From: Cristatella mucedo
Lineage: Eukaryota; Bryozoa; Phylactolaemata; Cristatellidae
Direction: 5' to 3'
NCBI GenBank assembly: GCA_009760855.2
Contig: WPIO01000007.1
Location: forward strand, 9,874,001 to 9,938,000
Length of the DNA: 64,000 bases
In this document: positions 1 to 9,466 of the stretch, one piece after another
Layout: each line of letters starts with the position of its first letter
Position numbering within the stretch: the stretch's first letter is position 1
Translations under genes and position numbers: made by a program
The notes under the pieces: generated by a model
Database searches by the model: none
The model's input: only the letters and a program-made list of their open reading frames with translations
Told to the model about the DNA's origin: nothing

Positions 1-87
1 ACATGGGAGATTACTTTTTTCTTTACCATTTGCTAAACAACGTACCTGCTTTGAATGCCTACGAATAAAGGTTAACTGGTCGCCAAA

Positions 88-352
88 ATGCATCTTCGTC
101 TGCAACTGCACAAAGCCACAAAGGCCATGTGGGTGTTATGCAGGAGAGCTTTGTATAGCGCACCGCAGCCTAAACGGCTTTCGGTACGCATTCGGTAGCC
201 AAAAGACTTCGTCTCATGCAACAAAAAGAAAGCGGACAGCATAGAAAGGAGAGCAATTGAGGTAGTGAGTAGCATAGAAGTAGCAGCTCAGGACTGCTGG
301 AGAAGATGAGCAGTAGTCGGCAGTAGGAGAGTAGCTGTCGTTGTGTAGAAAT
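88..352 (-). mobile_element. LINE family 2, 3' fragment
   Basis: Reverse-strand copy of the same 3' segment seen on the plus strand at 572-1016 and 14205-14668. It shares the stretch around GCGTACCGAAAGCCG and the terminal TGTAACTCCACAAAG-like block (diverged here). It is 5'-truncated and carries no usable reading frame. With the plus copy at 572-1016 it forms an inverted pair around a short unique segment. Confidence 0.7.
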
Positions 353-408
353 GTGTTCGGTAGGCATGTTTATCGAGAAGTTTTAATCATTGTGGCATTT
401 CAAATGCA

Positions 409-603
409 ATGGATAAAAAGAAATATGCCGTAGTCTATGGAGAGAGTGACGAAGACAATGATGATAACGGAATTTCTACAAAACTGCAAGCCTATGATAT
501 GCACAAGAAAGATGGAGAGGGCATCATCACCATTCCTGATGCCGAGGATGGTGATAGTGACACAAGTGGCCCGCCACGGCTTGGCTCCTTCGTACCTAGC
601 TGA
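409..603 (+). CDS. short acidic ORF, unrecognised
   Basis: A 64-codon open frame starting at ATG 409. It is rich in Asp, Glu and Lys in its first 54 codons (for example ESDEDNDDN). From about position 572 the frame runs into the start of a LINE family 2 fragment, so the last ten codons are transposon-derived. It lies between two inverted LINE copies. It could be a remnant of a host exon, a LINE 5' piece or chance. No domain is recognised and no splice sites are convincing. Confidence 0.2.
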   Translation: MDKKKYAVVYGESDEDNDDNGISTKLQAYDMHKKDGEGIITIPDAEDGDSDTSGPPRLGSFVPS

Positions 604-1016
604 ATTGCTGCACCAGTTTAAGCCTGTTTGTGCCCTCAGGTCCTGTGTGGACAATAAATTAGCTGTCCTATTCCTCTGCTTAAAGACAGTTGGCGACAGA
701 AGCTTTAGCTCTGCAGGTCCTAGACTGTGGAACTCGATTCCACAATTCGTATACAACGACGACTACTCTCCTACTGCCGACTATGGCACATCCTTTCCAG
801 CGGTCCTGAGCTGCTACTTCTATGCTACTCACTACCTCAACTGCTCTCCTGACTCTGCTATGATTCCCACTTTCTCTTGGTTGCTTGAGACGAAGTCTTT
901 TGGCTACCGAATGCGTACCGAAAGCCGCTTAGGCTGTGAGTGCGCTATACAAAACTCTCCTGCGTAACACCCACATAGTCTTTATGACTTTGTGGAGTTG
1001 CAGACGGAGATACATT
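572..1016 (+). mobile_element. LINE family 2, 3' end
   Basis: The 3' part of a non-LTR retrotransposon. The translation keeps the carboxy end typical of CR1/L2-like reverse transcriptase ORFs (GLAPSYLAELL, then TVGDRSFSSAGPRLWNS). It is followed by a short 3' UTR with GCGTACCGAAAGCCGCTTAG and a terminal GGAGATACATTA. It is 5'-truncated at GGCCCGCCA, almost the same point as the copy at 14205. Confidence 0.75.
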
Positions 1017-1145
1017 ATAAGTGATTATTAGGAGCCTTGATGCTGTTCAGCTCATTCAGTTATTGAATACAAATATTTTCCCCCAAAAAATTGGTTCAGA
1101 AATTGTGTGTTCTTATACATGGGGGCTTATACATGGTAAAATAGG

Positions 1146-1305
1146 GTAATTCATGCGCACAGCGCCCTAAGAGAACTGAATCTCTACCCAGGCGCTTCAC
1201 ATATACTGCAGGGCTCGAGCCTACGACGTCGGTCGTAAAGGTGATCACGTTGACCTAGAACGTTAAAGGTGAGCACCTTAGTCCCTGGGCCAAACCAGGG
1301 AAGCA
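1146..1305 (-). mobile_element. SINE-A (tRNA-derived), diverged
   Basis: Read on the minus strand it starts with a degraded tRNA-like head (CCTGGTTTGGCCCAGGG, then a B-box-like GGCTCGAGCCC on its own complement). It goes on through AGCGCCTGGGTAGAGATTC to the shared LINE-like tail AGTTCTCTTAGGGCGCT. It matches the clearer copies at 16398, 32128 and 33498. Confidence 0.6.
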
Positions 1306-1383
1306 CTGTCAGCGATGTATACCTTTGGTTGGGTTGTCCATGGTCCCCCCCCCAAGTGGCTGCCGCCTACGACTCAGCTCACA

Positions 1384-1549
1384 CTAGCTGATTAACAACT
1401 GCTTTGTCTATAGCAGATACGAGCCTTAACGGCTATCACCACCGTTTTCAGGGGCAATAAAGGATTGCCCACCTCAGGATTTGAACCCACGACTTTGAGA
1501 CCGAGGTCGTGAAAAGCAGCCGCCTTTCCTAGTGTGCCATCACGGCTCT
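1384..1549 (-). mobile_element. SINE-B (tRNA-derived)
   Basis: On the minus strand the head reads GCCGTGATGGCACACTAGG and is followed by a B-box-like GTGGGTTCAAATCCTGAGG. The body contains a GATAGCCGTTAAGGCTC block and ends near TTAATCAGCTAG. Near-identical copies lie at 6822 and 28068, more diverged ones at 51306 and 27256. It is a pol III type short element, not a functional tRNA. Confidence 0.7.
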
Positions 1550-2730
1550 TGCTACCCTCAATGTACCGCCGGGTCACGACCAGCTTGGTACTAAGCTTGA
1601 TATCCAGCTTGGTACCAAGCTTGCAGGATACCGTGCAAACACACCCACTACCTCAAATGCACTCTTGCTTGCACGTGCAGGTGCCTGCTTGCGCAACTGC
1701 AATCTGCTTCTTATGATCAAGCAAAGTTGCTTAAGTACCATTTAAATTGGCCTGCTGGCAAAACTTCATTTCCCAGGCTACTTTGCTGAGTGCCTTCGAC
1801 AAGACCCTCGGGTATTCTGCACTGTGGCGCAGTCACGACGGCATGGGATGAGCAGCAAAATTTGACAGCCTTGCTCGAGCCTTTGCCTTTACTCGATCAC
1901 GCTTCTTTTTGCTCGAAGGAAGGGTGGCTGCGACTGTAGAGACTTTAGCAGCGATTTTAACTTCTGGTCTTCGCACTATCGTATGCCACTAATTTGATAG
2001 GTAACATTTCCCATGGCCGACACTCTAGGGCCTATGTGACAAGTGACATTCATTTTGTTTGGTCCTATGGGTGCACGCTATGGAAAATGGCCAACCGATT
2101 TACTGACTGGCTGCTGCACAGGCAGGCAGGGCACTAAAGAGGGCACTCAGCAGGCAGCCCTAATTGCAGAGTTACAAAACCATGGATGAATAGATCGATC
2201 AGGCCATTGCAATGCAACTGCCGGCTGACACACCACGATCAATGAGACTGGTAATGTCATTATGATTTTGACACCAGATCGATGAAACGATCACACACCA
2301 TTCCGAAGTAAGTTATACTATATCCAGAAATACCACCAAGCGCGCTGTATTCAAGCGTAATGCAAGCTAAACTGTCCCCAGTCATCACAATATCAGATAA
2401 ACTGTCCGTAACACACTCGTCTAAAAGAACTCGACGAAACCGACAGCCACTCATGAGATGCACACTCGCCGGTCTAAAATAGCAAGCCAATCCAAATAAG
2501 ATCACTGTTTCATATGTAGCCTGATTGATACATGTCGACGGTGCAACGACTTTCTTGCTGTGAGGGCAATGTCCTAGGCTTTCGGAGTTTAAACTCTGGT
2601 GCTGAGCCTTGCAGGGGCTGTAGCAGGAGCAGTGGTGGCAGTGGCAGCAGTAGTAGCAACTGCAGCATAAGTTGTTTTCATGTTTGAATCAAGCTCTTTG
2701 CAGCTGCACAGTCGGCATGTGATTTGACTT
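1550..2730. other. no gene recognised
   Basis: About 1.2 kb with no ORF that resembles a protein. A 24-base imperfect tandem repeat at 1580-1627 contains a 16-base perfect palindrome (AGCTTGGTACCAAGCT, 1606-1621). Nothing else stands out. Confidence 0.5.
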
Positions 2731-2812
2731 AATAATAATAATAATAATAATAATGTACTTGTTAAAGCGCCCTCAGAGAACTCAATCCTTTCTAGGCATT
2801 TGGTGTGCATTG
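2731..2812 (-). mobile_element. LINE/SINE 3' tail remnant
   Basis: (AAT)n followed by the reverse complement of the CR1-like 3' end (AAAGCGCCCTCAGAGAACTC). Only the last ~80 bases of the element are visible. Confidence 0.6.
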
Positions 2813-2876
2813 GGCATCTTTTTTGTCACCGGAAGCATTGTCCTTCCTAGCCGAAAATGCAACTCGTTATGCGTGA

Positions 2877-3296
2877 CCTAACTCAACTGCTGCACCAGTT
2901 TCAGCCTTCTTGTGCCCTCACGTCGACTATGGACCATAAAATTAGCCATTTCATTCCCTACTCTTAAAGCCATTTGGCGACAGAAGCTTTTGCTCTCCTG
3001 GTCTTAGGCTGAGGAACTAGCTTTCACAATTCTTACACATTGACATCTTCTCTCCTGCTGCCAACTGTGACACATGAATTCCAGCCGTGCTGTACTTCCA
3101 GGCTGCTCACTTCCTTGACTGCCCTCTTGACTCAGCAATGCTGTTTACTTTGGCAGTCTTGCATGTGATGAAATCCGTTGGCTACCGTATGTGTACCAAA
3201 GGCTGTTTAGGTTTTAATTGTGCTGTAGAAAACTTTACAAGATACCACTTGCTTAGTCCTAGTGGCTTTATTGAGTTACAGTCGGGGATACATGAC
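2877..3296 (+). mobile_element. LINE family 2, 3' end, diverged
   Basis: Alignable by eye to 572-1016 and 14205-14668 (CAACTGCTGCACCAGTTTCAG, GGCGACAGAAGCTTTTGCTCT, final GGGGATACATGACAT). There are many substitutions and small indels, so this is an old copy. Confidence 0.65.
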
Positions 3297-4355
3297 ATTT
3301 TCTTACTTGTTCGTGTAGCAGCTCAGCACCTGCTCTATTTCTACACCTGCTCTATTTCACTTCCTACGGTAATGACTGACTGCCAATATCCCCATGTAGC
3401 ACTATCAAGAACACTGCTCTATAAAAATAGAGCACAAATTGCCTGCACGTTATAACTAAACCATACCAGCTTAAAGCAAGCGGCAGTTAATGGCTCTCCG
3501 ACTAGCCACAGAGGTCTCTAAAGGAATTTAATTTGGCTAGAGGCACAGCTCAACGGGAGGAACAAGCTATACCCAAAGACAAAGACTGCTGTATTCATTT
3601 GTTTAGCTCTTTTCCAGCACGGCCAGGAAATCGCAGTGTCGTCATATCTACCCCTATAATGGGCTACGTTTGACCCTGAGCTCTCTCACACAGTCGCTAA
3701 TGTCATGCCAGCATCGCTTTATCAAGTGCATTATTATTATTATTATTATTGCACCAATGGTGGAATACTTACAGTACTACTACCTGTACGGCGGTACAGC
3801 CGTGATGAGGGTCAATAAAACGGTTAAAGGGGAGATGATTTTTCAATTTCCATTAGTAGCTCCAACCTGAACTCTTACAGTTGAACTGAACATTGAAATA
3901 GTACAACTTCATTTGACTCGAAATTAATAAAAGCATTGTTCAAAAGAGGGTCATGTCATTCCAGCAACATATACTATTTGTACTATGACCACCTTTGCTG
4001 AGGCCCGAAGTGACGACTGCCACTTTCCAGCTTCTGCTTGGACCAGCTCAGTTGGCCTATTGAAAGCTGCCAGAGCAAGCATAACCGGCCACTAGTCGTG
4101 CTGCACCGCCTGCTTTTAATAAGCGATTGACGTGCATAAATATAATCTGCCCGTGATTCTTCATGGGAGCCTTAAATTTAGTTAACATACATTAAAAGAT
4201 GGTCAGCACTCTGTAAGTTTGATGCAAGCAACTCGATACTTGATTCGTTACCTGGCATCTCATAAAATTAGATTTATTTCCATTGCATCAGAGAATTATT
4301 AAACATAGTTTTAAAATATGTTATATTGTTTCCTCTTATACAAAGTTTGCTCCAT
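3297..4355. other. no gene; short LINE tail inside
   Basis: No convincing ORF. At 3709-3750 lies an isolated plus-strand LINE/SINE end, GCTTTATCAAGTGCATTATT followed by (ATT)n. The rest is AT-rich and unrecognised. Confidence 0.45.
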
Positions 4356-4517
4356 TAACTAAGAGCTTTAAGTCTTGCGGTCGGTTGGGCAGGCTTTCCA
4401 GCTAGGTCAGTGAAGACTAAGGCCTGCCTTCCACAGTAACTAAGAGCTTTAAGTCTTGCGGTCGGTTGGGCAGGCTTTCCAGCTAGGTCAGTGAAGACTA
4501 AGGCCTGCCTTCCACAG
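4356..4517. repeat. 81-bp perfect tandem duplication (2 copies)
   Basis: Two adjacent 81-base units, 4356-4436 and 4437-4517, each starting TAACTAAGAGCTTTAAGTC and ending GCCTGCCTTCCACAG. No mismatch was seen between them, so the duplication is recent, or recently homogenised, or an assembly artefact. Confidence 0.9.
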
Positions 4518-4522
4518 CAAGG

Positions 4523-5035
4523 TTGGAGTCTCCAAAATGTTTCATGTGTAAGCCAACACTGCTTAACTCAACAGAGCCGTCGCAAACGACCAACTCTAAA
4601 ACCGAAAGGGACCGAAGAAGAAGCTTGGGAGTGGCTGGTGTTAAAGCTCAGCAGAAATCTTACTTAGGACACGGTCAAACGTGCAGACAGAGACTTAAGC
4701 TCAAATTCAGGTCGTGGTATGGAGTCTTTGCCCGAGCGTGGGCCGGCTCACCAGCTAGGCTGGGCTTAGTTAAAATAGCTTATTTTCTATGTTTTTTTTA
4801 TCACAATCTCGTCGTTATTTGCAACTGTGTTGCTAGGTGCCCGTGTGGCCCAGTTCAGTACGTGGCACAGCATACCAGCAACATGGAGCCAACCCTGTCT
4901 TACATCAGTGATTTTCCATGCACCTCATTGGCACTTCATAGTGAGTCGATGTTCATGAGGTTCCGTCTGTTTACAAAACTGGCCGAACAATTTAGGGTGG
5001 AACGATACACTCATGGTGTAACGCATTGCATATGA
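4523..5035 (+). CDS. hypothetical 170-codon ORF
   Basis: The longest open frame in the gene-poor left part that is not obviously transposon-derived. It starts six bases after the 81-bp duplication. The first third is basic and polar (TERDRRRS). A hydrophobic stretch of about 18 residues lies near codon 95 (IAYFLCFFYH). The C-terminal third has several cysteines. I recognise no family or motif and see no splice sites that would extend it. An open frame of this length can occur by chance, so it is listed as a possibility only. Confidence 0.15.
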   Translation: MESPKCFMCKPTLLNSTEPSQTTNSKTERDRRRSLGVAGVKAQQKSYLGHGQTCRQRLKLKFRSWYGVFARAWAGSPARLGLVKIAYFLCFFYHNLVVICNCVARCPCGPVQYVAQHTSNMEPTLSYISDFPCTSLALHSESMFMRFRLFTKLAEQFRVERYTHGVTHCI

Positions 5036-5117
5036 CCGGCTTGTGGAGAGCTTTCTTTAAGCACCCTTTAAGTTGCTATCGCCTCTAGCACAGCAAATCC
5101 GATTAAATATCTATGAA

Positions 5118-5475
5118 CACTTTGACTGGGTTCGGAGCATACAAACTAATAGCACGGCCTCCAAATGACTTCAGGATCGTACAAGGCATAGCTAAACGAT
5201 TTGATTTAGAAAAGCAGGTAGTATGATGTTTAGACTGGTGATAGAGTAGATCTGGTAGGTAGGCTGGAGCCAGAGAATGAAGGGACCTAAAAGTGAGTGA
5301 CAGAACTTTGAAGTAGAGATGGTACTTGATTAGAAGTTAGTGCAGGTCGGGGAGAAGTGGTGTGATGCGGCAACTTCAACACTCATGACAGACAGGCCTA
5401 GCTGTTGAGTTGTGCATCTGCTGTCAGCACCTGATTCCACGTGCCGGTAGACCAGCACGCGATGAGTTACAGAAG
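5118..5475 (-). mobile_element. CR1/L2-like LINE fragment (left arm of palindrome)
   Basis: Reverse-strand copy of the LINE ORF C-terminal region. Compare TTGGGAGCATATGAACTAAA and GGTGTGATGCGGCAAC with the equivalent minus copies at 8118 and 29957. It ends exactly where a plus-strand copy begins, giving a head-to-head pair centred on ACAGAAGTTCTGCA near 5476. Confidence 0.75.
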
Positions 5476-6175
5476 TTCTGCAACTCACTGCTTACTGGCC
5501 TACCAGCATGTGCGATCAGGCGATTGCAGCTTGTGCAAAACTCTGCAGCTAGGCTTGTCTGTCGTGAGCGTCGCAGTTGCCACATTACTCCACTTCTCGC
5601 CGACCTGCACTGGCTACCAGTCAAGCAACGGATTGACTTCAAGGTTTTTGTCGCTCACTTTTAGGTCCCTTCATTCTATGGCTCCAGCCTATCTGTCATA
5701 TATACTACCCCATCAGGCCAAGCATCGTACCACCCGCTTCTCGGAATCCAACAGTCTAGAAATACCTCATACAAACCTTAAATCCTTTGGAGACCGTGCA
5801 TTTAGTTCGTATGCTCCCAAAGCCTGGAACTCCCTCCCGACCTACGTCAAAACATCCCCTGACCTGACCACATTTAAAAGGAACCTAAAACACACCTATT
5901 TAGGACAGCATTTAGTGGGTCCCTGTGATTCGTCCTGGATGTGCTTATGTGTGCTGACACTGTGCATGCTGCCACTAACCACATTTGCATGCTGACCCTG
6001 TGCATGTCACCCCTAACCATATTATTCATCTCGTATGTTTTTCAAGCATGATTTTACTTACCATTCAATTGCATTTCACTTTACAGCAAATGTAAAGCGC
6101 CTAGAGAGAGATTGAGTTCTCTGAGGGCGCTTTATCAAGTGAATTATTATTATTATTATTATTATTATTATAAGT
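5476..6175 (+). mobile_element. CR1/L2-like LINE, 3' part (right arm)
   Basis: Encodes the C-terminal part of the LINE polyprotein (LQLVQNSAARLVCRERRS, HITPLLADLHWLPVKQRIDF, ending LKTHLF-like). The frame is broken near 5655. A 3' UTR follows, then the terminal hairpin AAAGCGCCTAGAGAGAGATT...GGGCGCTTT and an (ATT)n tail. It is nearly identical in sequence to 57512-58125 and 13560-14200, so this family was active recently. Confidence 0.85.
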
Positions 6176-6821
6176 CGAGACGGTATGTCACAAATGCATA
6201 AACAAATTTGGATGTAGTATCCATGTCTAAGCAAGCCCAAACTTTGGCGATGTCATGTGGCTGAAACTAGGCAGACTTGACTGTGGAGCTACTGTGGTCA
6301 TCTAATGAAAAGTCACCTTGGAACAGGACATCTAGAATTCTTGCCGATGCAACAGGAGATGTGCTAGCAGAGCATATTTTGATCGTTAAGCCCTCCAATT
6401 TTGGAGTCATGCTGGGTTTGCCAATAACAAGTAAGTTGGTTGTATGGTCATTCAATTTGAGAAAGTTTGTTGCCATCCATGTGTGAAGGTCAGAAATACA
6501 TGCAGCAAGGGATTTGAGAGAATTCGAAGTCCCGGAGGGCTAGAAGGGATCAAAGCAAAGGTGCATATGAGCATCATCCTCAACGAATTAAAAGCCTAGA
6601 GTGTGCTTGGCGATCACATCAGCAAGAGGTAGAGTAAAAACTGTGAAAAGAACCCTATCAAACACAGAGTCCTGAGGTGTCCTGTACTATCATTGTTCCT
6701 CGGATAATATTTGTTCGTTACATCAATACTCTGAAGTCTCCAACTGAGACATAACCCTAACCACTGCTGTTCATAGCCACTGGTGCCCAGGCGAGATAAA
6801 TAAATAAATAAATAATAAATC

Positions 6822-6986
6822 CTAGCTGATTAAACAGCCTCTTTTTGTATAGCAACAGAAGAGCCTTTACGGCTATCACCACCGCTTGCAGTGGCGATAA
6901 AGGATCGCCCACCGCAGGAATCAAGCCCACGACCTCAGGACCGAGGTCGTGAAAGCAACCGCCTTACCTAGTGTGCCATCACGGCA
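6822..6986 (-). mobile_element. SINE-B nested in LINE
   Basis: Complete-looking copy of SINE-B. On the minus strand it begins GCCGTGATGGCACACTAGG, has a B-box-like GGGCTTGATTCCTGCGG, and ends TTAATCAGCTAGG with an (ATTT)n tail at 6796-6822. LINE sequence continues on both sides, so the SINE inserted after the LINE. Confidence 0.75.
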
Positions 6987-7528
6987 CCACCCTAAATGAG
7001 AGGTGCTGGATTGGGACTTGGTGATCAATAGTATCAAACGTTGCCGACAGATCAATCAAAATCAGCAAACGGACTTTACCTTGCTCTGTATTCCTGACAA
7101 GGTCATCGTGCAACCTAAGCAATTCTGCATGAGAAGAAAGTAGCTCTAAATCCAAACGAACTTGCTTGCAAGGTTTGAGGGTTCCATATAGGAGTTAAGC
7201 CGGTCTGCCGCAACTCGTTCCAGTGTCCTCCATAGAAACGATAGGAGGGAGACTGGGTGGTAGCTGGCCAAGTTGTCTTGGTCTAGTGTTGTTTTCTTTA
7301 TCAGTGGCCTGACTACAACCTTTTTGAAAGGTGCTGGGACATGAACTTTGGCTAAGGACATACTGTTACGTTAGTTATGCATTGCAGCAACAGAGCTCTG
7401 CATCATAGAAGTTGGACAAGGGAATAGGATCTAGAGGACCAGTAGTCTTCTTTGGCTGGGACATGAATTACAGGATGATATCACTTGTAGCCTGCTTGAT
7501 TGTAGAGACTGAGGTGCTGGATGAAATT

Positions 7529-7590
7529 GAGGGACAGGAGTCCGGCGGAGTTGTTATTGCCGGACAGGAGTCCGGTGGAGTTGTTATTGC
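7529..7590. repeat. 30-bp tandem repeat (about 2 copies)
   Basis: Two units of ACAGGAGTCCGGCGGAGTTG plus TTATTGCCGG with one transition between them, followed by a partial third unit. It lies inside the degenerate minus-strand LINE. Confidence 0.75.
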
Positions 7591-8117
7591 CAGGACAGGA
7601 GACCAGAGGGGATGCTGCAACCTTAGAGATGGACTCTGATTTTGTCTATCTTGCTGACAAAGATGCTAGAGAAGCAATCAGCTAGTTCAAGACAAGGATC
7701 ACTAGGTAAGGTGCTAATATGGGAGCAGCTAAGGAGATGGTTGATGATAGACATCAGCATTCGTGGATTATGTATCTGAGAATCAGCAATATGTTTGTAG
7801 AAGCTAGCCGTGGCTTTTGCTGAGATTGATTGGTAAGATAACAGTAATCTTCGTATGCTTTCAAAGGACAGTCTGTCGTGATCACTTGTATGCTTTCTCA
7901 AGCAGACCTAGCTAGTTTAATGTTTTGGGTAAACCATAGGTCCTCTGGGCGAGTATGCACAGTATGCTTAGTTAGAGGTGCAATCTCGATAAGCACGTCG
8001 GCTAGTGTCATGCTGTAACATTCAACCAATGATCACAGGTCGGAAGGAGGATATAGCAACAAGTGCAATACCAGATAAATTTGTTCAGACAGCATCAATG
8101 TCAAGATTCTCGAGATG

Positions 8118-9466
8118 AATAATAATAATAATAATAATGCACTTGATAAAGCGCCCTCAGAGAACTCAGTCTCTTTCGAGGTGCTTTACATTTGCTGCCA
8201 AGGGAAATGCATTTGAATAGTGAGTAATATCATGCTTGATAGAAAAACAGCACGAATAACATGGTTAGGGGTGACATGCACAGGGTCAGCATGCAAATGT
8301 GGTTAGTGGCAGCATGCACAGTGTCAGCACGCATAAGCACATGAAGAACGGATAACAGGAACCCACTAAATGCTGTCCTAAATAGGTGTGTTTTTAAGTT
8401 CTTTTTAAATGTGGTCAAGTCAGGGGGTGTTGTGACTAAAGTCAGGAGTGAGATCCAGGCTTTGGGAGCATATGAACTAAATGCACGGTCTCCAAAGGAT
8501 TTAAGGTTTGTACGAGGTATTGGTAAACTGTTGAATACCCAAAAGCAAGTGGTACGATACTTGGCCTGGTGGGGGAATATTTCTGAAAGATAGGATGGAG
8601 CCAAAGAATGAAGTGACCTTCTGACTGGGAGCCAGTGCAAGTCAGCGAGAAGTGGTGTGATGTGGGAATTCCTATACTCACGACAGACAAGCCTAGCTGC
8701 AGAGTTTTGCACCAGCTGTAATCGCCTGATTGCACGTGCCGGTAGGCCAGCAAGCAGCGAGTTACAGAAGTCAAGATGGGATGTCACAAATGCATCGACC
8801 AACTTAGACGTGGTATCCTTATCTTAACTAGCCCCAATTTTAGCAATGTTATGTAGCTGAAAGTAGGCAGATTTGATTGTGGAGTTGATGTGGTCGTCTA
8901 ACGAGAGGTCACTTTTGAACATGACACCTAGATTTCGAGCTGATTCGACAGGAGATGTGCTGGCAGAGCCAATTTTGAGCGCTAGCCTTTCCAATTTCCG
9001 AATCACGCTGGGTTTGCCTATAACTAATACGATAGTTTTATCATCGTTTAGTTTGAGAAAATTTGCTGCCATATATGTGCGGATGTCATCAATACATGCA
9101 GCAAGGAAGTTGAGAGAATTTGATGTGCTCGAAGGCTGGAAATGATCAAAGCAAAGTTACAACTGAGTGTCATCCGCATGGAAGTGAAAGCCTAGATTGG
9201 GCTTGGCAATCACATCGGCAAGAGAGAGAGAGAGAGAGTATAAACCGTGAAAAGAACCGGACTTAGCACGGAGCCCTGAGGTAACCCATATTTCAGAGGT
9301 ACCTCTGATGATCTTTGTCCGTTCACATCAATACTCTGGAGTCTCCCACTGAGATAGGATCTGAACCATTGCAGAGCAGTGCCAGTGATGCCCGGGCGAG
9401 ATGAGAGGTGCTCTAGAAAAACTTGGTTGTCGATAGTATCAAAAGCTGCCGAAAGATCGAGCAAAC
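8118..9466 (-). mobile_element. CR1/L2-like LINE, 5'-truncated
   Basis: Begins on this strand with the (AAT)n tail and the terminal hairpin (AAAGCGCCCTCAGAGAACTC, 8150). It runs back through the ORF C-terminus (8802-8230), the LKLNDDKTIVLVIGKPS region (9072-8824) and RT motifs A and B (LLDLSAAFDTID and GLPQGSVLSPVLF, 9518-9210). It is truncated in motif A near 9466. Frames are broken at least twice, and the YADD motif region has decayed into (GA)n near 9221. Confidence 0.85.

Larger units (their letters stand above)
6176..8117 (-). mobile_element. CR1/L2-like LINE, internal part, interrupted
   Basis: A reverse-strand LINE body. From high to low coordinates it shows the linker upstream of reverse transcriptase (frame at 7901-7623), the RT start (SYHPVSLLSFLWRTLERV at 7280-7200) and motif regions down to the LNDHTTNLLVIGKPS block (6476-6267). 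All frames carry stops and shifts. A SINE-B copy sits inside it at 6822-6986. It has no 3' tail of its own, because it meets the (ATT)n tail of the plus-strand copy at 6175. Confidence 0.8.

Noticed and set aside
1580-1627. Cluster AAGCTTGATATC / GGTACC / AAGCTT resembling a cloning-vector polylinker
   Set aside because: Only about 45 bases long, an imperfect 24-base tandem repeat with no further vector sequence on either side. Chance is more likely than contamination.
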